Shown: piece by piece, positions 12,782-23,442 of the stretch
Numbering within the stretch: position 1 is the first letter of the stretch
Layout: each line of letters begins with the position of its first letter
Assembly (NCBI GenBank): GCA_024699855.1
Contig: JAMPIQ010000001.1
Coordinates: 1,612,001-1,676,000 of the forward strand
Direction of reading: 5' to 3'
Origin: Aphelenchoides besseyi
Taxonomy: Eukaryota > Nematoda > Chromadorea > Rhabditida > Aphelenchoididae
Length of the DNA stretch: 64,000 bases
Made by a program: the position numbers and the translations under genes
Notes under the pieces: model-generated
The model's input: the letters and a program-made list of their open reading frames with translations, nothing else
The model's database searches: none
Told to the model about the DNA's origin: nothing

Positions 12782-13893
12782 TTAAAGCTCTTCGTGACGA
12801 ACCGAACTCAATTGTTCGCCAAAGTTGGTGGCTTCAGAACCTACGAAGGTCGTGTAGCTGTCGACGATCTCATCGATTGACAACTTCCCATCCTGAAATG
12901 CAATTTAAGCTTTTAAGTCTCAACTATAGTAATTTACTTTGTTTTCATCAGCAGTTGAAATGAGATGCTCTGCTTCGTCATGAGCGGTTTGATGAATATC
13001 GGGAATCAACCATTGTCGAAGCTCTTCGTCGGCCAAGAAACCGTCTTTGTTCTTATCGTATTCATCGGCAAATCGACTCTTTTCGGTCAAATAGAACTCG
13101 GATTGCGGTTGTTCGTGAATTTCGCCGAGAAATTCGCGAAGATCGATCTTTCCATCTTTGTTCGTATCCTTCTCGCCCAAGGTGTTCTAAACATGCAAAC
13201 TAGAAATTGGTATTCAAGCTTGTCTAATGACCTTCACAAGAGTTGCATGCATGTGCGGATGATGTTCGGGGTTCTGGAAAGCTTTGAACTCTTCAGCATC
13301 TAAGATTCCGTCTTTATTTAAATCGGCAGCATCGAAATAGGCCCGATCTTCATTCATTAGTTTGGCATATTCGGCGTCCATTCCAGCAGTATCTTCAGTG
13401 CCAAACGATTCCTGAACGTATTCCGACCAAGTGACTTTTCCGTCGTGATCTTGAAAAGCTTTGACATAAATTCAGTTCAAATAATTTACCTTTATCGATC
13501 TCTTCAAATCGCTCAACCGTCTCTTCGGCGTCCAATTGAATCAGCGAGTTGTAGACCCAATCAGTGAGTTCTTGCAAACTCACGGATCCGTCGCCGTTCT
13601 TATCCATTCGACCGGCAATAACTCGCAAACGTCTTTTCGATTCTTGCGGACTCAAATCGTCGAATTCGTGGGCCATTTTCTTGGAACCTTAATGAGCAAC
13701 GATTGCACTCTTCGGATGAAAGATAATCGAACTCACCGAGAACCGCTTGATGATCCATATCGACTTGATGTCCATCGGCGTTGTGAAGTTTCTCAAAGTT
13801 TTTGCTCGGAGTTCCATGCTTCTCGGACTCCGTACTCGCAATCAAGAGTATGAAATTAAGTGAAAACAACAAGACAAACAATCTACGCATCAT
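12782..13893 (-). CDS. calumenin/reticulocalbin-type ER EF-hand protein (CREC family)
   Basis: Secretory-pathway Ca2+-binding protein that assists folding and Ca2+ handling in the ER. The start [17 protein letters not shown] (from 13893) is a signal peptide. EF-hand loops visible in order are [58 protein letters not shown] and a final DGKLSIDE, making the six expected for CREC proteins. The protein ends HEEL, an ER-retrieval signal of the HDEL type, at the stop 12782-12784. It has about 310 aa in six or so exons with short introns. Caenorhabditis has a single calumenin-like gene, calu-1, and this may be its ortholog. An HEEL end fits reticulocalbin or calumenin better than a secreted protein. 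An ATG slightly upstream of 13893 would push the signal peptide inwards, so I chose the MMRR start. Confidence 0.88.
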
Positions 13894-14370
13894 AACGCGC
13901 TGACCAATGGCTTTTCGATAACAAAAATGAACGGGAATCCGGCGCAAATTTCAGGATTGTGGTGTGCAAGTCGTCTTCTCTCTTATACAGCTGAGTCAAC
14001 TGTTTTTAACGGACGGAAAATACGCCGAAAATTGAAGCTGTGCAAATAGCGAGCATGTTAGTCAAATGCACACCGGGCAACTGCAGTTGTTAGCTCTGAA
14101 TTTTGCCGTTCAGGTTTAAGTGACATAAACGGGACTATTCAAGCACGAAAATAGAAACATTGAGAAGTTTAGACAAACAATAACGCTTTTTTGAGCGGAA
14201 CTTTCGTGGGTGGTATCAGTATGAAGAGTGGATTTAGCAAAAGCTTTTTGCAGCTTCGATGCAGATTTCAGAACTGCACATTTTGAGCTATACCATGAGT
14301 GAATAGCGAGTAGTAACAATAGTGACATCACTTGTCTGTCGTCTCTTCAGTTAGCTCGCTCCTCGTTAAA
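13894..14370. other. intergenic, upstream of calumenin gene
   Basis: No supported gene. It probably holds the calumenin promoter, with a short T-rich stretch and no repeat. Confidence 0.45.
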
Positions 14371-15245
14371 ATGCCCAAACTACCCATTATATTGTCTGTT
14401 CAAAATCATTCGAGATTCTCGGTACGAACTTACTCAAGTGAGATATTTGATTACAAGCACAGCCCCAGTGGTCGATATTTCTACTTATTTTGTGGAATTA
14501 GAAAGTTGCTGAACAAAATTACTGTTCTCGACACGTGGAATGAAACTGAAATGTCAGTTAATTCTCTTAATCACAATATGATCTTTTCATTATTGTTTGC
14601 CCGACGAACAGTTCAGACCAAGTTCCTCACAAAATCAAATCTTTTATCTTTTTTTTTTGACGACGACTATACGATAGTTCTATTCAAAAAATGCAACTTG
14701 CCTATCGAACTCTACGGCTATACGATCAAAGTTGATCTTAGAACGCGGCTTTTGAAGCAAAGTCGTTGAATGTGCCAAGTGCGGTAACTTTGGACAGTCG
14801 GACTGTTCCAATCGCTGTTGAGTCCGAATGACTGCTTTTTGCGGCTGTAACGTCGGATCTAACTTGACGACTTTTGGCTGAACATGAACACTTTGCTGAT
14901 GAAACAATACGAGTCCATCAGTGCGCTGTTTAATGTGTTTAGTCGATCTTTCTACTACAAAGAATATGAGCTCTACATGCATATTAAGGACAAGAAGGAA
15001 ATGATATGCTACGACTTGACTGAACATCTTCCGTGGTCGCCTAAATTCCAAGAACAAATTCCTACTCGTGAGATTAAGAAGGTCAAGGCTCAGATAAACC
15101 TGCTTCTAAATACAGATTTCATATTAACAGTTTAGAAAAGAAGAGAAATTTGTGCTAAGCTTGAGAAACAAGATAAGGAAATGTTTTATGATAGCGAAAA
15201 GATGATCGTACATATCATGGACCTTAAAACCGCAAAAATTTGAGC
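14371..15245 (+). pseudogene. decayed Kelch-like sequence with in-frame stops
   Basis: Two open stretches, 14371-14769 and 14884-15135, and a short one continuing in the same frame past TAG to about 15243, encode related hydrophobic/aromatic segments. The first has YFYLFCGIRK and KITVLDTWNET; the second has ELYMHIKDKKEMICYDL; the third has EKMIVHIMDLKTAKI. The repeated 'aromatic - hydrophobic - DL' pattern is similar to the Kelch-like gene at 4.4-5.1 kb. No canonical splice joins them cleanly, and TAG at 15133-15135 lies in frame with more similar sequence, so I call it a degraded copy. A spliced but fast-evolving gene is the alternative. Confidence 0.3.
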
Positions 15246-16202
15246 CTTCAAAATACCAGGGTCCAGAAAATTCAATTGTGGATACCATCATTTTCGGTTC
15301 TTTGCATTTGACGGCAGCTTCTTAATTATTCACTTAAATACGTACAAATTCGGCAGCAATCCAAGAAGGAGATTCAAAGTGAGGTCTCGACGCTTTGCTT
15401 TACGGTAAGTGAAAATGCTTCAGAAGCTTCATAAATGTTGTCCAAAAAACCAGAGAGCTTGCTCAAGTTGGCGTGGTTCCAATGACCCCGTGATTTACAG
15501 TCCCAGAAGCCATGAAACGACGAGGATTCTGATCTCTGGAATTCCAACACTCTCTGTTTTTAATATTGATTGTTGTTTGTGCTGATGTTCGAATAAACTT
15601 GGAATGCAGACAAAGGCAAATTGTAATTTGTAAATGAAACCTAAAACCAAACATTTACCGTCTGCCGATCTCCGTTGCTTCTATCGAACTTAACTTGTAG
15701 TTTTATCAACCACTTCAGCTGCACAAACATCAAGTTCTTACACTAATCCAACGAAAAGCAAAAAAAGTGGATTCAAAGATCGGCAGCCAAATCTCTAATT
15801 CGAGATATATGACTCTATGAACTCCAGACGAAGAAGCTAGTTACCTTGCTTATGCTTGTTTGTGCATATTAGAACTCAAAAACCGATTGTTAACGTTGTT
15901 AGAGTTCACTTTGTGGGACTCGATATTGGCGAGTTTCGAGTATTTTTTCGATTCTAAAGTACTTCTGCTCGTCAAACTTTTGGGATCATAACCTCTATTC
16001 TCTCGTTAAAAAGTGTGCCAGATTTCAGATGACTAACATGGGCGGAATGAGCTGCTCAAATTTTTGCAATTTTGACAAATTTTTCGGTGTGGAAGTCTCT
16101 CATTTCTCTTTTATAAAGAGAGGTCGTGAGTGGTCGCCGCCAGTTTTGGCTGAATTATACATCAGTCTACGCGCAATTTTACGCTGATTCTGAATATCAT
16201 GC
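15246..16202. other. intergenic, no gene seen
   Basis: AT-rich stretch with many stops in all frames. A small inverted pair (about 16093-16125, around CTCTTTTATAAAGAG) is the only local structure noticed. Confidence 0.4.
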
Positions 16203-16673
16203 TCATTTTTGCCCAATCGCAGAACTGGCCCAAAACACTGAAATTGCTAAAATCGTAGTATCAATTGTGCTGATTATCATAGTGAGGTCCGTTTATTCTT
16301 ATCTCACTTCATTACGGAGATATTGGCCGTTTTACTTGGCCGAAATCCATTCTGAGTTATAATCCGCTAATCTTCCCTTGGAAGTGTGAGCTGCAATAGT
16401 CGAGTGAGTAAGTGATGGGCTTGCGAACTCTTTTGGAGGTTGTAAGCTCGATTCTCTCTGTTGTCGAATGCAAGTTGCTGTCTTGTATCCACAAAGCAAA
16501 AACGAAAAGAGTGAATAGTAGGTGACTACGAGGGATCCAATCAACTTTTTCTCACTTTTTGGAGTTGTTTTGGTAGAACGCAGGACTTTAAAGTGACGAT
16601 CGATACTACGATTTTGACAATATTAGTGTTTTTGGCCAAAAACTCGGCCAATTCTGTGATTGGGCAAAAATGA
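16203..16673. mobile_element. foldback / MITE-like element with imperfect terminal inverted repeats
   Basis: The left arm (16203-16270) begins TCATTTTTGCCCAATCGCAG. Its reverse complement recurs at 16593-16673 as TCATTTTTGCCCAATCACAG, and the similarity continues for about 65 bp with a small 10-bp duplication in the right arm (GGCC..GGCC). About 320 bp of unique AT-rich DNA lie between the arms. No ORF resembles a transposase, and I found no clear target-site duplication. A non-autonomous DNA transposon remnant is the likely explanation. Confidence 0.5.
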
Positions 16674-16773
16674 CTTATACAGTAATGCTCAGGTCATTGA
16701 GACGCGTTGATTGATACCAACGACGTCAAATTACAGCGGGTACCGATGGCAAGCACTCCATGTTAGTTGTCGG

Positions 16774-17060
16774 ATGGCTACGAGGTTGAGTACAAGAATA
16801 GCAGACTTTTGGGCTTTCTATTGATACAATATGAACACTATTTGTTGCCAAAATCTCCCAACTACATCGATTTGCCCAATGGACGTGTCATACAAGAGAT
16901 TGGTGGGTGTTATGAATTTAAACGGAAAGAACTCGAAAATTTTATTCGACAGAATTGTTTAAAATTAGTTGAATTTCCTTGTGAGTTGTCCGAGTACACT
17001 TTTCAATCGGCGACGATTTTCGACTCGACAGTCAGCCGGAAGTATTCGATAGTTCTTTAA
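16774..17060 (+). CDS. possible small ORF antisense to the MUN gene 3' end
   Basis: An open frame of about 95 codons with plausible amino-acid composition (PNYIDLPNGRVIQEIGG, KRKELENFIRQN). It overlaps the final exon of the MUN gene on the opposite strand by about 96 bp. I recognise no family. It could be chance, a terminal exon of an unseen gene, or a relic from the neighbouring repeat. Confidence 0.15.
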
Positions 17061-20000
17061 GTATTTCTCGTAACTGACAACTTCACGTGCCAACTTGTCT
17101 TTTTCACTCCGCTGCTCCAAAGTCTGAAATCCGAAAGATGAACAGTACAAGAAAACACACGCACTTTGAAATGTTTGTCGTATTGTTCGGCAGTCGGCAA
17201 AACCAATGGAACGGTGAGTTGCGGTAGATCACGTGGAGATAGGGATTTAAGTTTCGGTATGCTCGCTAACGGCAACATTGCTTGACCTGAAATCACGATT
17301 GACACCCAAAAACGAGGATTCGGTTTGTCTCAAATGTACAGTGCTGGCCAAAAGTTTTGGGACAGCAGGTATCTAGAAATCCACTAGACCGTTTCGCGTC
17401 TTTTTTTCGGTACAGATCCTGCGATCGAATTCTAACATTATTGCCGCAAAAAGTTTGCAAACAAGCGAGAAATTGAAAAAATTTATGTGAACAGTCGAAA
17501 ATTGCCTGGACAAAAGTTTTGGGACAGGGAAGAAAATCTATTGCAATTACATTTCTTCACATTGAAATTTGGCCTGATTTTTTCTTGGCGTTGACTGGCA
17601 AAGTCATCAATTTTTCTTGCTTTACCAAAATGTTGACCGACCAAGAAATTGCGAAGATCCGTCAACTCTACGACCGTCTCAAGTCCTATCGAGAAGTTGC
17701 CAATAAACTCGGACATTCGAAGAACACAATCATGAGCGTGATCAAACAACAACCGCGTAAGCCCATGGGTCGTCCAAAAAAATACACTGCTCGCCTTCGC
17801 CGTCGAATTAAACGTTATGTGATCTCCGAACTCCGCTCCAATCGCCTTGTCACTTCACGCACCACCAAGGAAAATTTGGAGCTGGATGTGAGCCGCCGAA
17901 CAATTTGACGATGGTTAAACCGTGACAACATCTTCTATCATCTGATCAAAAAGAAACTTTCGTTGACTTTGACGCATTGTCAAAATCGCCTTAACTTTTC
18001 CCGTCGTCACCTAATTGCTGGCACGGACTTTTCAACTTGGATCTTCTCCGATGAGAAACGATTTTGTTTAGATGGCCCTGATAATTTTGGATCATACGAA
18101 ACCGAGGATGTTAATTTGGAGCGCATTAAACGCCAAATGGGCGGGCGGATCAGTTATGATACTTGGTGCAATTTCATCTACCGGCAAACTCTTGATTACA
18201 GTAGTTTTTTGGACCATCTATTCAAAATTTATAAACACGGTCTTTGCTTTTAGGAGTGCAAGAGCAAGTACAAGGCGACTGATTATCTCCCCGACCTTAA
18301 AACGACGTTTATCCCGTGGGCCAAGAAAGAAATGAAGAACAAGAAGTGGGTTTGGCAACAAGATCGCGCCTCAATTCATACCGCCCACGTTGTTTCCGCT
18401 TACTTTCACGATCAGAACATCACCACTGCTGACTGGCCGTCACGTAGTCCCCATTTGAGTCTGATTGAAAATGTATGGAAGCTGATGGAAGACGTAATCT
18501 ACAAGAAAGGCCAGTACAACATAAAAGCTCAACTTCTGGCCGCCATCAAACAATCCACGCAGAAAATCAAACCCGAAACGATTAAGCAACTCTTTCTCGG
18601 TATGAACAAACGTCTCTTGGAGGTGGTCGAAGCAAAAGGTGGTCAAATTTAAACGATTTTCTTCCCTGTCCCAAAACTTTTGTCCAGGCAATTTTCGACT
18701 GTTCACATAAATTTTTTCAATTTCTCGCTTGTTTGCAAACTTTTTGCGGCAATAATGTTAGAATTCGATCGCAGGATCTGTACCGAAAAAAAGACGCGAA
18801 ACGGTCTAGTGGATTTCTAGATACCTGCTGTCCCAAAACTTTTGGCCAGCACTGTACAACCCGCAGTTTCGTAACGTACCAGCCAAATCGTCATAAGAAA
18901 CCTGAAACCGAAGATAAGGTATTCTGGGATATTAGAAATACCATATCGTGATCCAAGACAGTAAGAGCCAATGAAACGCCGTTAATGTAAAACAAGTTTT
19001 CTGGTACAGTGATTTGAAAAGCTTCGTTCCATTTCGGCTTTAACGTTTGTTTCTTAATTGCGGTGTTTTGAGCCGGAAACTGAGTCAAAGGAAAGAAGAA
19101 ACGTGGATAGAGTTCGATCCGCATGTACGGATCAGAAGACTTGGTTAATGTATCAAGGATTGGAATGTCACTGGCACTTAGAACTGAAATTGATGTAAAC
19201 AACTTTTCATTCAGAAACAAACCGTAGATTTGCAACAGAATTTGTCTGCTGGTCGTTTGAATGTAACCAATGCGTATATGAGCTCGTGGGATTCCCGATT
19301 TCGTTTTCATTGACATCGTCAAATCGCCAAGTCGAGCGTAATATTGAAGAATCAGGTCTTTGGTGCTTGCAAGATTTAAATGAATTACTTGACGAAGAGA
19401 TGAATTCTCTTTCGAAGTCCAATTGACACCAATAGTACGACAAATCAGCTCGCAATAACGCTAAAATCGTTCTTTTCACATGTTCGCTTTTTTGACTCAC
19501 TCCAACTTGTTCGTAGTACTCAGGTGGTAGACCTTGTTTAAGCTGTTGATTGAATGAAGTTCGAATCTCTGCCCACAAACAGTCCATCGCTACGCCGTGC
19601 AAACGTGGAAGCAGCGACAATCTGAAGTTATTGCACAGTTTGTCCAAGAAAATGAGCAGCTGATCGGCACCATCGTTCGTGAACACGTGACTCACGTAAG
19701 AACGCTAAAACAGTAGGTCTATGAGCTAATTCTTCAGATGTTCTTGCCAATTTGCGCTTCGAGTAGTCGCCGTTAGCTTGAAGTGCTTGAGCGGAGTATT
19801 TCTGCAGAGACGCAAATTTCTCGGTACATAAACTGGTGACGATTTCCGTTGCAAATCCCTTACAACGCTAAAATTTATGCTTATATCAGCATCCACTAAT
19901 AAGTTTATACTCGTTGGGCAGAGGTCATCACACGTCGAATTGTATCAACGATCTGTCGACGCTCAGCAGAATCCAATTGTGCTAAAAGATTATGCAGCTG

Positions 20001-22498
20001 AAGAAAACGTTCGAAATTGCCAATTAAGTGATCACAAGCATGTTCAATTCCGTTTGCTGTTTTAAGCATCTAAACCTTGTAAATGAGGATTTCATGGTAA
20101 TCATCTTTTACGTTGCAAATAGTTGGATTCTCTTTGAGTTGTTGATAAACAAGAACAGCAAAGGAGTTGAGACAATCGGTTAGGATCTGAAATTGTTGTG
20201 AGTAAATTCATGCTCTGGGCAATCTACCGGAATGATTTGTAATGTGCAGATCAACAGAATTTCTGTACTCTTGATGTGCAAACGAATATAATCGTCGCAA
20301 AGCGCCTTACAGAACGCAAGACAGTTGACCGTTGCCTGCAATAACTTGGTTTACGTCTGCAATATTTCTGATCTCTACCTCGTGCATTTCAACATCACAT
20401 TTTCGCATGTCTAGAAGATCGTTCAACTGACACGTTGCGGTCACTGATTCAGCGGATTCAACGCTCTAATGTTCAAAACTAAGGTCATGTTTACTTGTTT
20501 CGTTACTTTTCTGATGAAGCCCAAATACAAAGAACGCCAACTAGCCGTCCAGAAAACCGCAGTTTTCTCGAACCAATACTCAAAATGTTGCAAACTGGAA
20601 ATATGACTACAAAAAACAAATGCGAATAGAAACCCTCTAGACTAACCCATGACTAGCAGCAAACGTTGAAAGTTGTCGCAACGCATCGAACATTTTCATT
20701 GTGCTTTTACTGAACTCTGTTAGTCGAATGTCATCGTGTGGATGCAGTTCAACTAATTCAGTTGTTTCAATTGTCAAAGTTCTTTTACACAATTGACACA
20801 ACTGAAAATAGGGAATGTCAAGTTCAATTGAAACTTACCGGATCGTCTACGACTTCAAAAACAACTCGCAAGTACGAAAGCCAAAGCTGTTGAAAGAATT
20901 GTTGACACATTGGCAGACTTCTACGTAATGCAATGTGCAGCTCATCAATTGAATCACAAAGTCGTGTAGCCGATCCTTCAGTTGTTTCAAGCACGTGATT
21001 CAACCAAACACCGACTCGTCGTTGTAACTTTCGTACGAATACGGCACTCAATGCAGAATGCAAATGCGAAGTTTTCTCGTGTTCCCAAAGACCGAGATTG
21101 GAAACATCCAAGAGCGGAGAGAAATCACTGGTCAGTAAATGCAAAGCTGCAGTGTTTTCGGGTCGTTTTTGAAGCGTAAAGAAAATGTCGTCTGGTAGTT
21201 GTTGAACATAACCCTCAGCGAAATGAACCAATTGAGAAGCTAGCAATCGAGCCTAAAAACCAATTCATTGGTCTTTTACTAGCTACCAACCGCTTCAATA
21301 GCATCCGATTTGTCGTCAATAGTCGTGGATCTGAGACGTTGAAAGTTGCGTTGCAAAACCAAACCGAACTGCTTGAGATCGTTTTGATCACGAGATTCGT
21401 CGAGAATCGCAGCCAAACTTCTGAACGCACATATGAACCGTTTGAATTAGCATCAAAACTTGCAATAAATCGGGTGTTTGTAAGGCAAAATTGTAGAAAC
21501 GAGCAACACTCTTCAGCACATCGAAAACAAACTCCCAATTGGTGCGTTTCTGTAGACTCTCATTGTCTTGATGATGTTCGAATCAACCTACTTGAATTAC
21601 CATTTGACAGAAAGATCTCACCAACGTTGCCAAACATTTCAAATCCATTGGCTGCAATTCGCCACCAGAGATTTCACGTTGCTAAAATCAACGTTTTCTA
21701 TGACCTCAATTTGTTTCTATTTTACGCTAAGCATAAGTTTGAGGGTCGATTTAGATATGGTGTGCAAATCAAATTGTGTAGAACGGCCAATAGACAAATG
21801 TTTCAACTTCAGAGTTAAAAGTGCACTGTCTTTTACGTTCATTCGATACCATCTGCAAATTTCAATAACCAAAAAGAAAGAAACTGATGGTACCTTTTCA
21901 AGAATGAGTTAGGCTTCTGAGATCCGGACTTTTTTCCGATTGTCGATTGCGAATCTTCAGCAATTGACAAGAGATCGCTGGGGAACACACGAATCACCGA
22001 ATTACGACCATGTCTCAGAGCTCTGAAATTGCACATCAACATCATTTTCATAAACTCAATTCGAACATTGTTGTCGGCTCTCCACTGCTTAACACTGCTT
22101 CTTGTACGGCACAAGATCCATCCTCACTCCTAAAAACACTTTTCAACAATACAAATGCTGTTGTTCACTTACCGGTTAATTTGAAGTAAAACTCGTTGGC
22201 TTTTTTCTCCATCGAGTTCAATCTTCAGTGAATGTTCGACCTGAACACTGAAGTAATGTTCATATCTTTATGTTACTTACACAGTTTTCATTGGCGTGAA
22301 CAATTCGCAGATGATGAGATTCGTCAAAGTTTGCTAGCTAAAAGAACTGAATAGAAAATCGAACTCTTTTCATACGTTTCTTAGCTCTTCGATTATTGTA
22401 TAAGATTTGCATCCAAACTTCGCCGCCTGTCGACTGTCCGTGGGATCACGATCGTGAAGCAAAGCTCGAATGGTGAGCCCGTACAGCTCGTCATTCAT
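16965..22498 (-). CDS. MUN/MHD-C2 domain protein of the Munc13-4 / BAIAP3 group
   Basis: Vesicle-priming protein family member: MUN domains bind syntaxin/SNAREs and the C-terminal C2 domain binds membrane Ca2+. The start MNDELYGLTIRALLHD at 22498 resembles the segment before the MUN domain in Munc13-4/BAIAP3; the 5' C2 domain, if any, is not found. The MUN/MHD region has helices such as ARLLASQLVHFAEGYVQQL and QQLWLSYLRVVFEVVDDP (21.2-20.8 kb), and QLLIFLDKLCNNFRLSLLPRL (about 19.6 kb). The C-terminal C2 domain contains VLSASDIPILDTLTKSSDPY, KKQTLKPKWNEAF, TVLDHDMVSYDDLAG and QAMLPLASIPKL. The stop is at 16965. Introns are mostly 40-48 nt. Oddities are a Tc1 transposon within an intron (17339-18854) and a frame break near 21.43 kb. 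About 1,150 aa are estimated. Confidence 0.75.
17339..17538 (+). repeat. left terminal inverted repeat of the Tc1 element
   Basis: About 200 bp, reading the same as the reverse complement of 18655-18854 by eye. It has two copies of the motif RRNCAAAAGTTTTGGGACAG-like: GGCCAAAAGTTTTGGGACAG at 17346-17365 (outer) and GGACAAAAGTTTTGGGACAG at 17508-17527 (inner). This is the IR/DR arrangement that binds transposase twice per end. Confidence 0.9.
17630..18652 (+). pseudogene. Tc1-family transposase, inactivated
   Basis: About 340 codons from the ATG at 17630 (MLTDQEIAKIRQLYDRLKS). The N-terminal helix-turn-helix pair is joined by a GRPKK linker (AT-hook-like). The DDE catalytic residues recognised are D in IFSDEKRF (about 18046), D in WQQDRASIHTA (about 18361) and E in LIENVWKLM (about 18466), spaced as DD34E. 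The reading frame is broken: TGA at 17906-17908 falls where VSRRTIR is expected; an indel near 18145 moves the frame so that AGGSVMILGAISSTGKLL is read in another frame; and another near 18250 moves it back. Transposases of this type cut and paste DNA at TA sites. This copy cannot encode an active enzyme as written. Confidence 0.88.
18655..18854 (-). repeat. right terminal inverted repeat of the Tc1 element
   Basis: Mirror copy of the left repeat, with the same two direct transposase-binding motifs, ending ..CAGCACTG next to TA at 18855. Identity to the left repeat looks complete. Confidence 0.9.
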
Positions 22499-23442
22499 GA
22501 GGACCGATTGATGCTTTTTCTGTTATTGCTTTTTCGTTTTGTCTGAACTGATAAGCAACTTGTCAGGTTGCACCGGAGGTTGTGTTTATCTTTTGGTTTG
22601 CGATATTCTTGACTTGAAGACAAATTCGTTATAATCCGAAAGTTAAGAACGAAAGTTTTTGTTGAACATTTGTTAATAATCCTTCTAGTCTTTAAAACTT
22701 CACCAAGAGCTCTTGGAGCGCTGTAAGGCAAACAAACAACTACTGGCAGTAAAAGCACAATAGAAAACCTAATGGCCAACCGACACCGTTCGTTTGTGAC
22801 GTTCCGTATCGTTCGACGTGGTTGAGAAGGACAGACGCGGATCGAAAAAAGACCTCGCGATCTCCATTGCAAATATCCGCGCAACATCGATGACAGGGTT
22901 TCTTTTTTTCCATCTTCCCCATCGCACCCGCTGGCTGTGGTGATTTCCGCTCTTCGGCTTCTCGACTTTGCGTCCGACGAAATCGCCACCGCGCACATTT
23001 TTGCACTCCCGATTTTTCAACGTCGAAACGCGTGTCGATAGCGCGTTCCGATCGCGTTGTCCAACATACGACAACGACCGGTCTAAACCCTCCACCACCG
23101 TCCTCCCCCCCCATAAGCCGTCCGTCTTTCCAGCCTTCGGCTTCTTTCGCATTGTTGTGGTTCGAATTTTTGCGCGCGCGCGAGACGATCACTTCGAAAA
23201 GGACGTTGACAGTTCGAAAATTGCGCGTTTCAACAAGAGAAAAATGGCGTAATCGTATGTCGTTGGACGGCATTTTGAACGGCGCACGTTTTCGCTTTTA
23301 ATTCGCTCGCAATTTTTCCACGAGGTCAAGTTCCCCGATTACCTGTTTTCTGACTACTAGTTTTTCAGCGACCGTTGACTGATTGTCGTTCACATGGCCT
23401 AAACATTGGGGGGAGTGCAATCTGACCGGCTAGCCGATTCCA
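22499..23442. promoter_or_regulatory. GC-richer divergent intergenic region between MUN gene and carboxypeptidase
   Basis: About 940 bp between two divergently transcribed genes. The stretch around 22.9-23.3 kb is clearly richer in GC and CpG than its surroundings (CGCGCGCGCG near 23173) and has overlapping ORFs in several frames, which is expected of GC-rich DNA rather than of coding sequence. It may act as a bidirectional promoter or hold a 5'UTR exon; no motif was recognised with confidence. Confidence 0.4.

Larger units (their letters stand above)
17339..18854 (+). mobile_element. Tc1/mariner-family transposon with IR/DR inverted repeats
   Basis: A 1,516-bp element flanked by TA target duplications (17337-17338 and 18855-18856). 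Each end carries an inverted repeat of about 200 bp beginning CAGTGCTGGCCAAAAG. The element sits in a short intron of the MUN gene, on the opposite strand; without it that intron would be about 75-80 bp. The broken transposase is annotated separately. Confidence 0.95.

Noticed and set aside
17630..18652. Functional Tc1 transposase
   Set aside because: TGA at 17906-17908 and two frameshifts disrupt the frame.
22740..23273. Minus-strand 177-codon ORF in the GC-rich divergent region
   Set aside because: Overlapping long ORFs in several frames of both strands, low-complexity Arg/Lys/Gly composition and no splice context; typical of GC-rich non-coding DNA.
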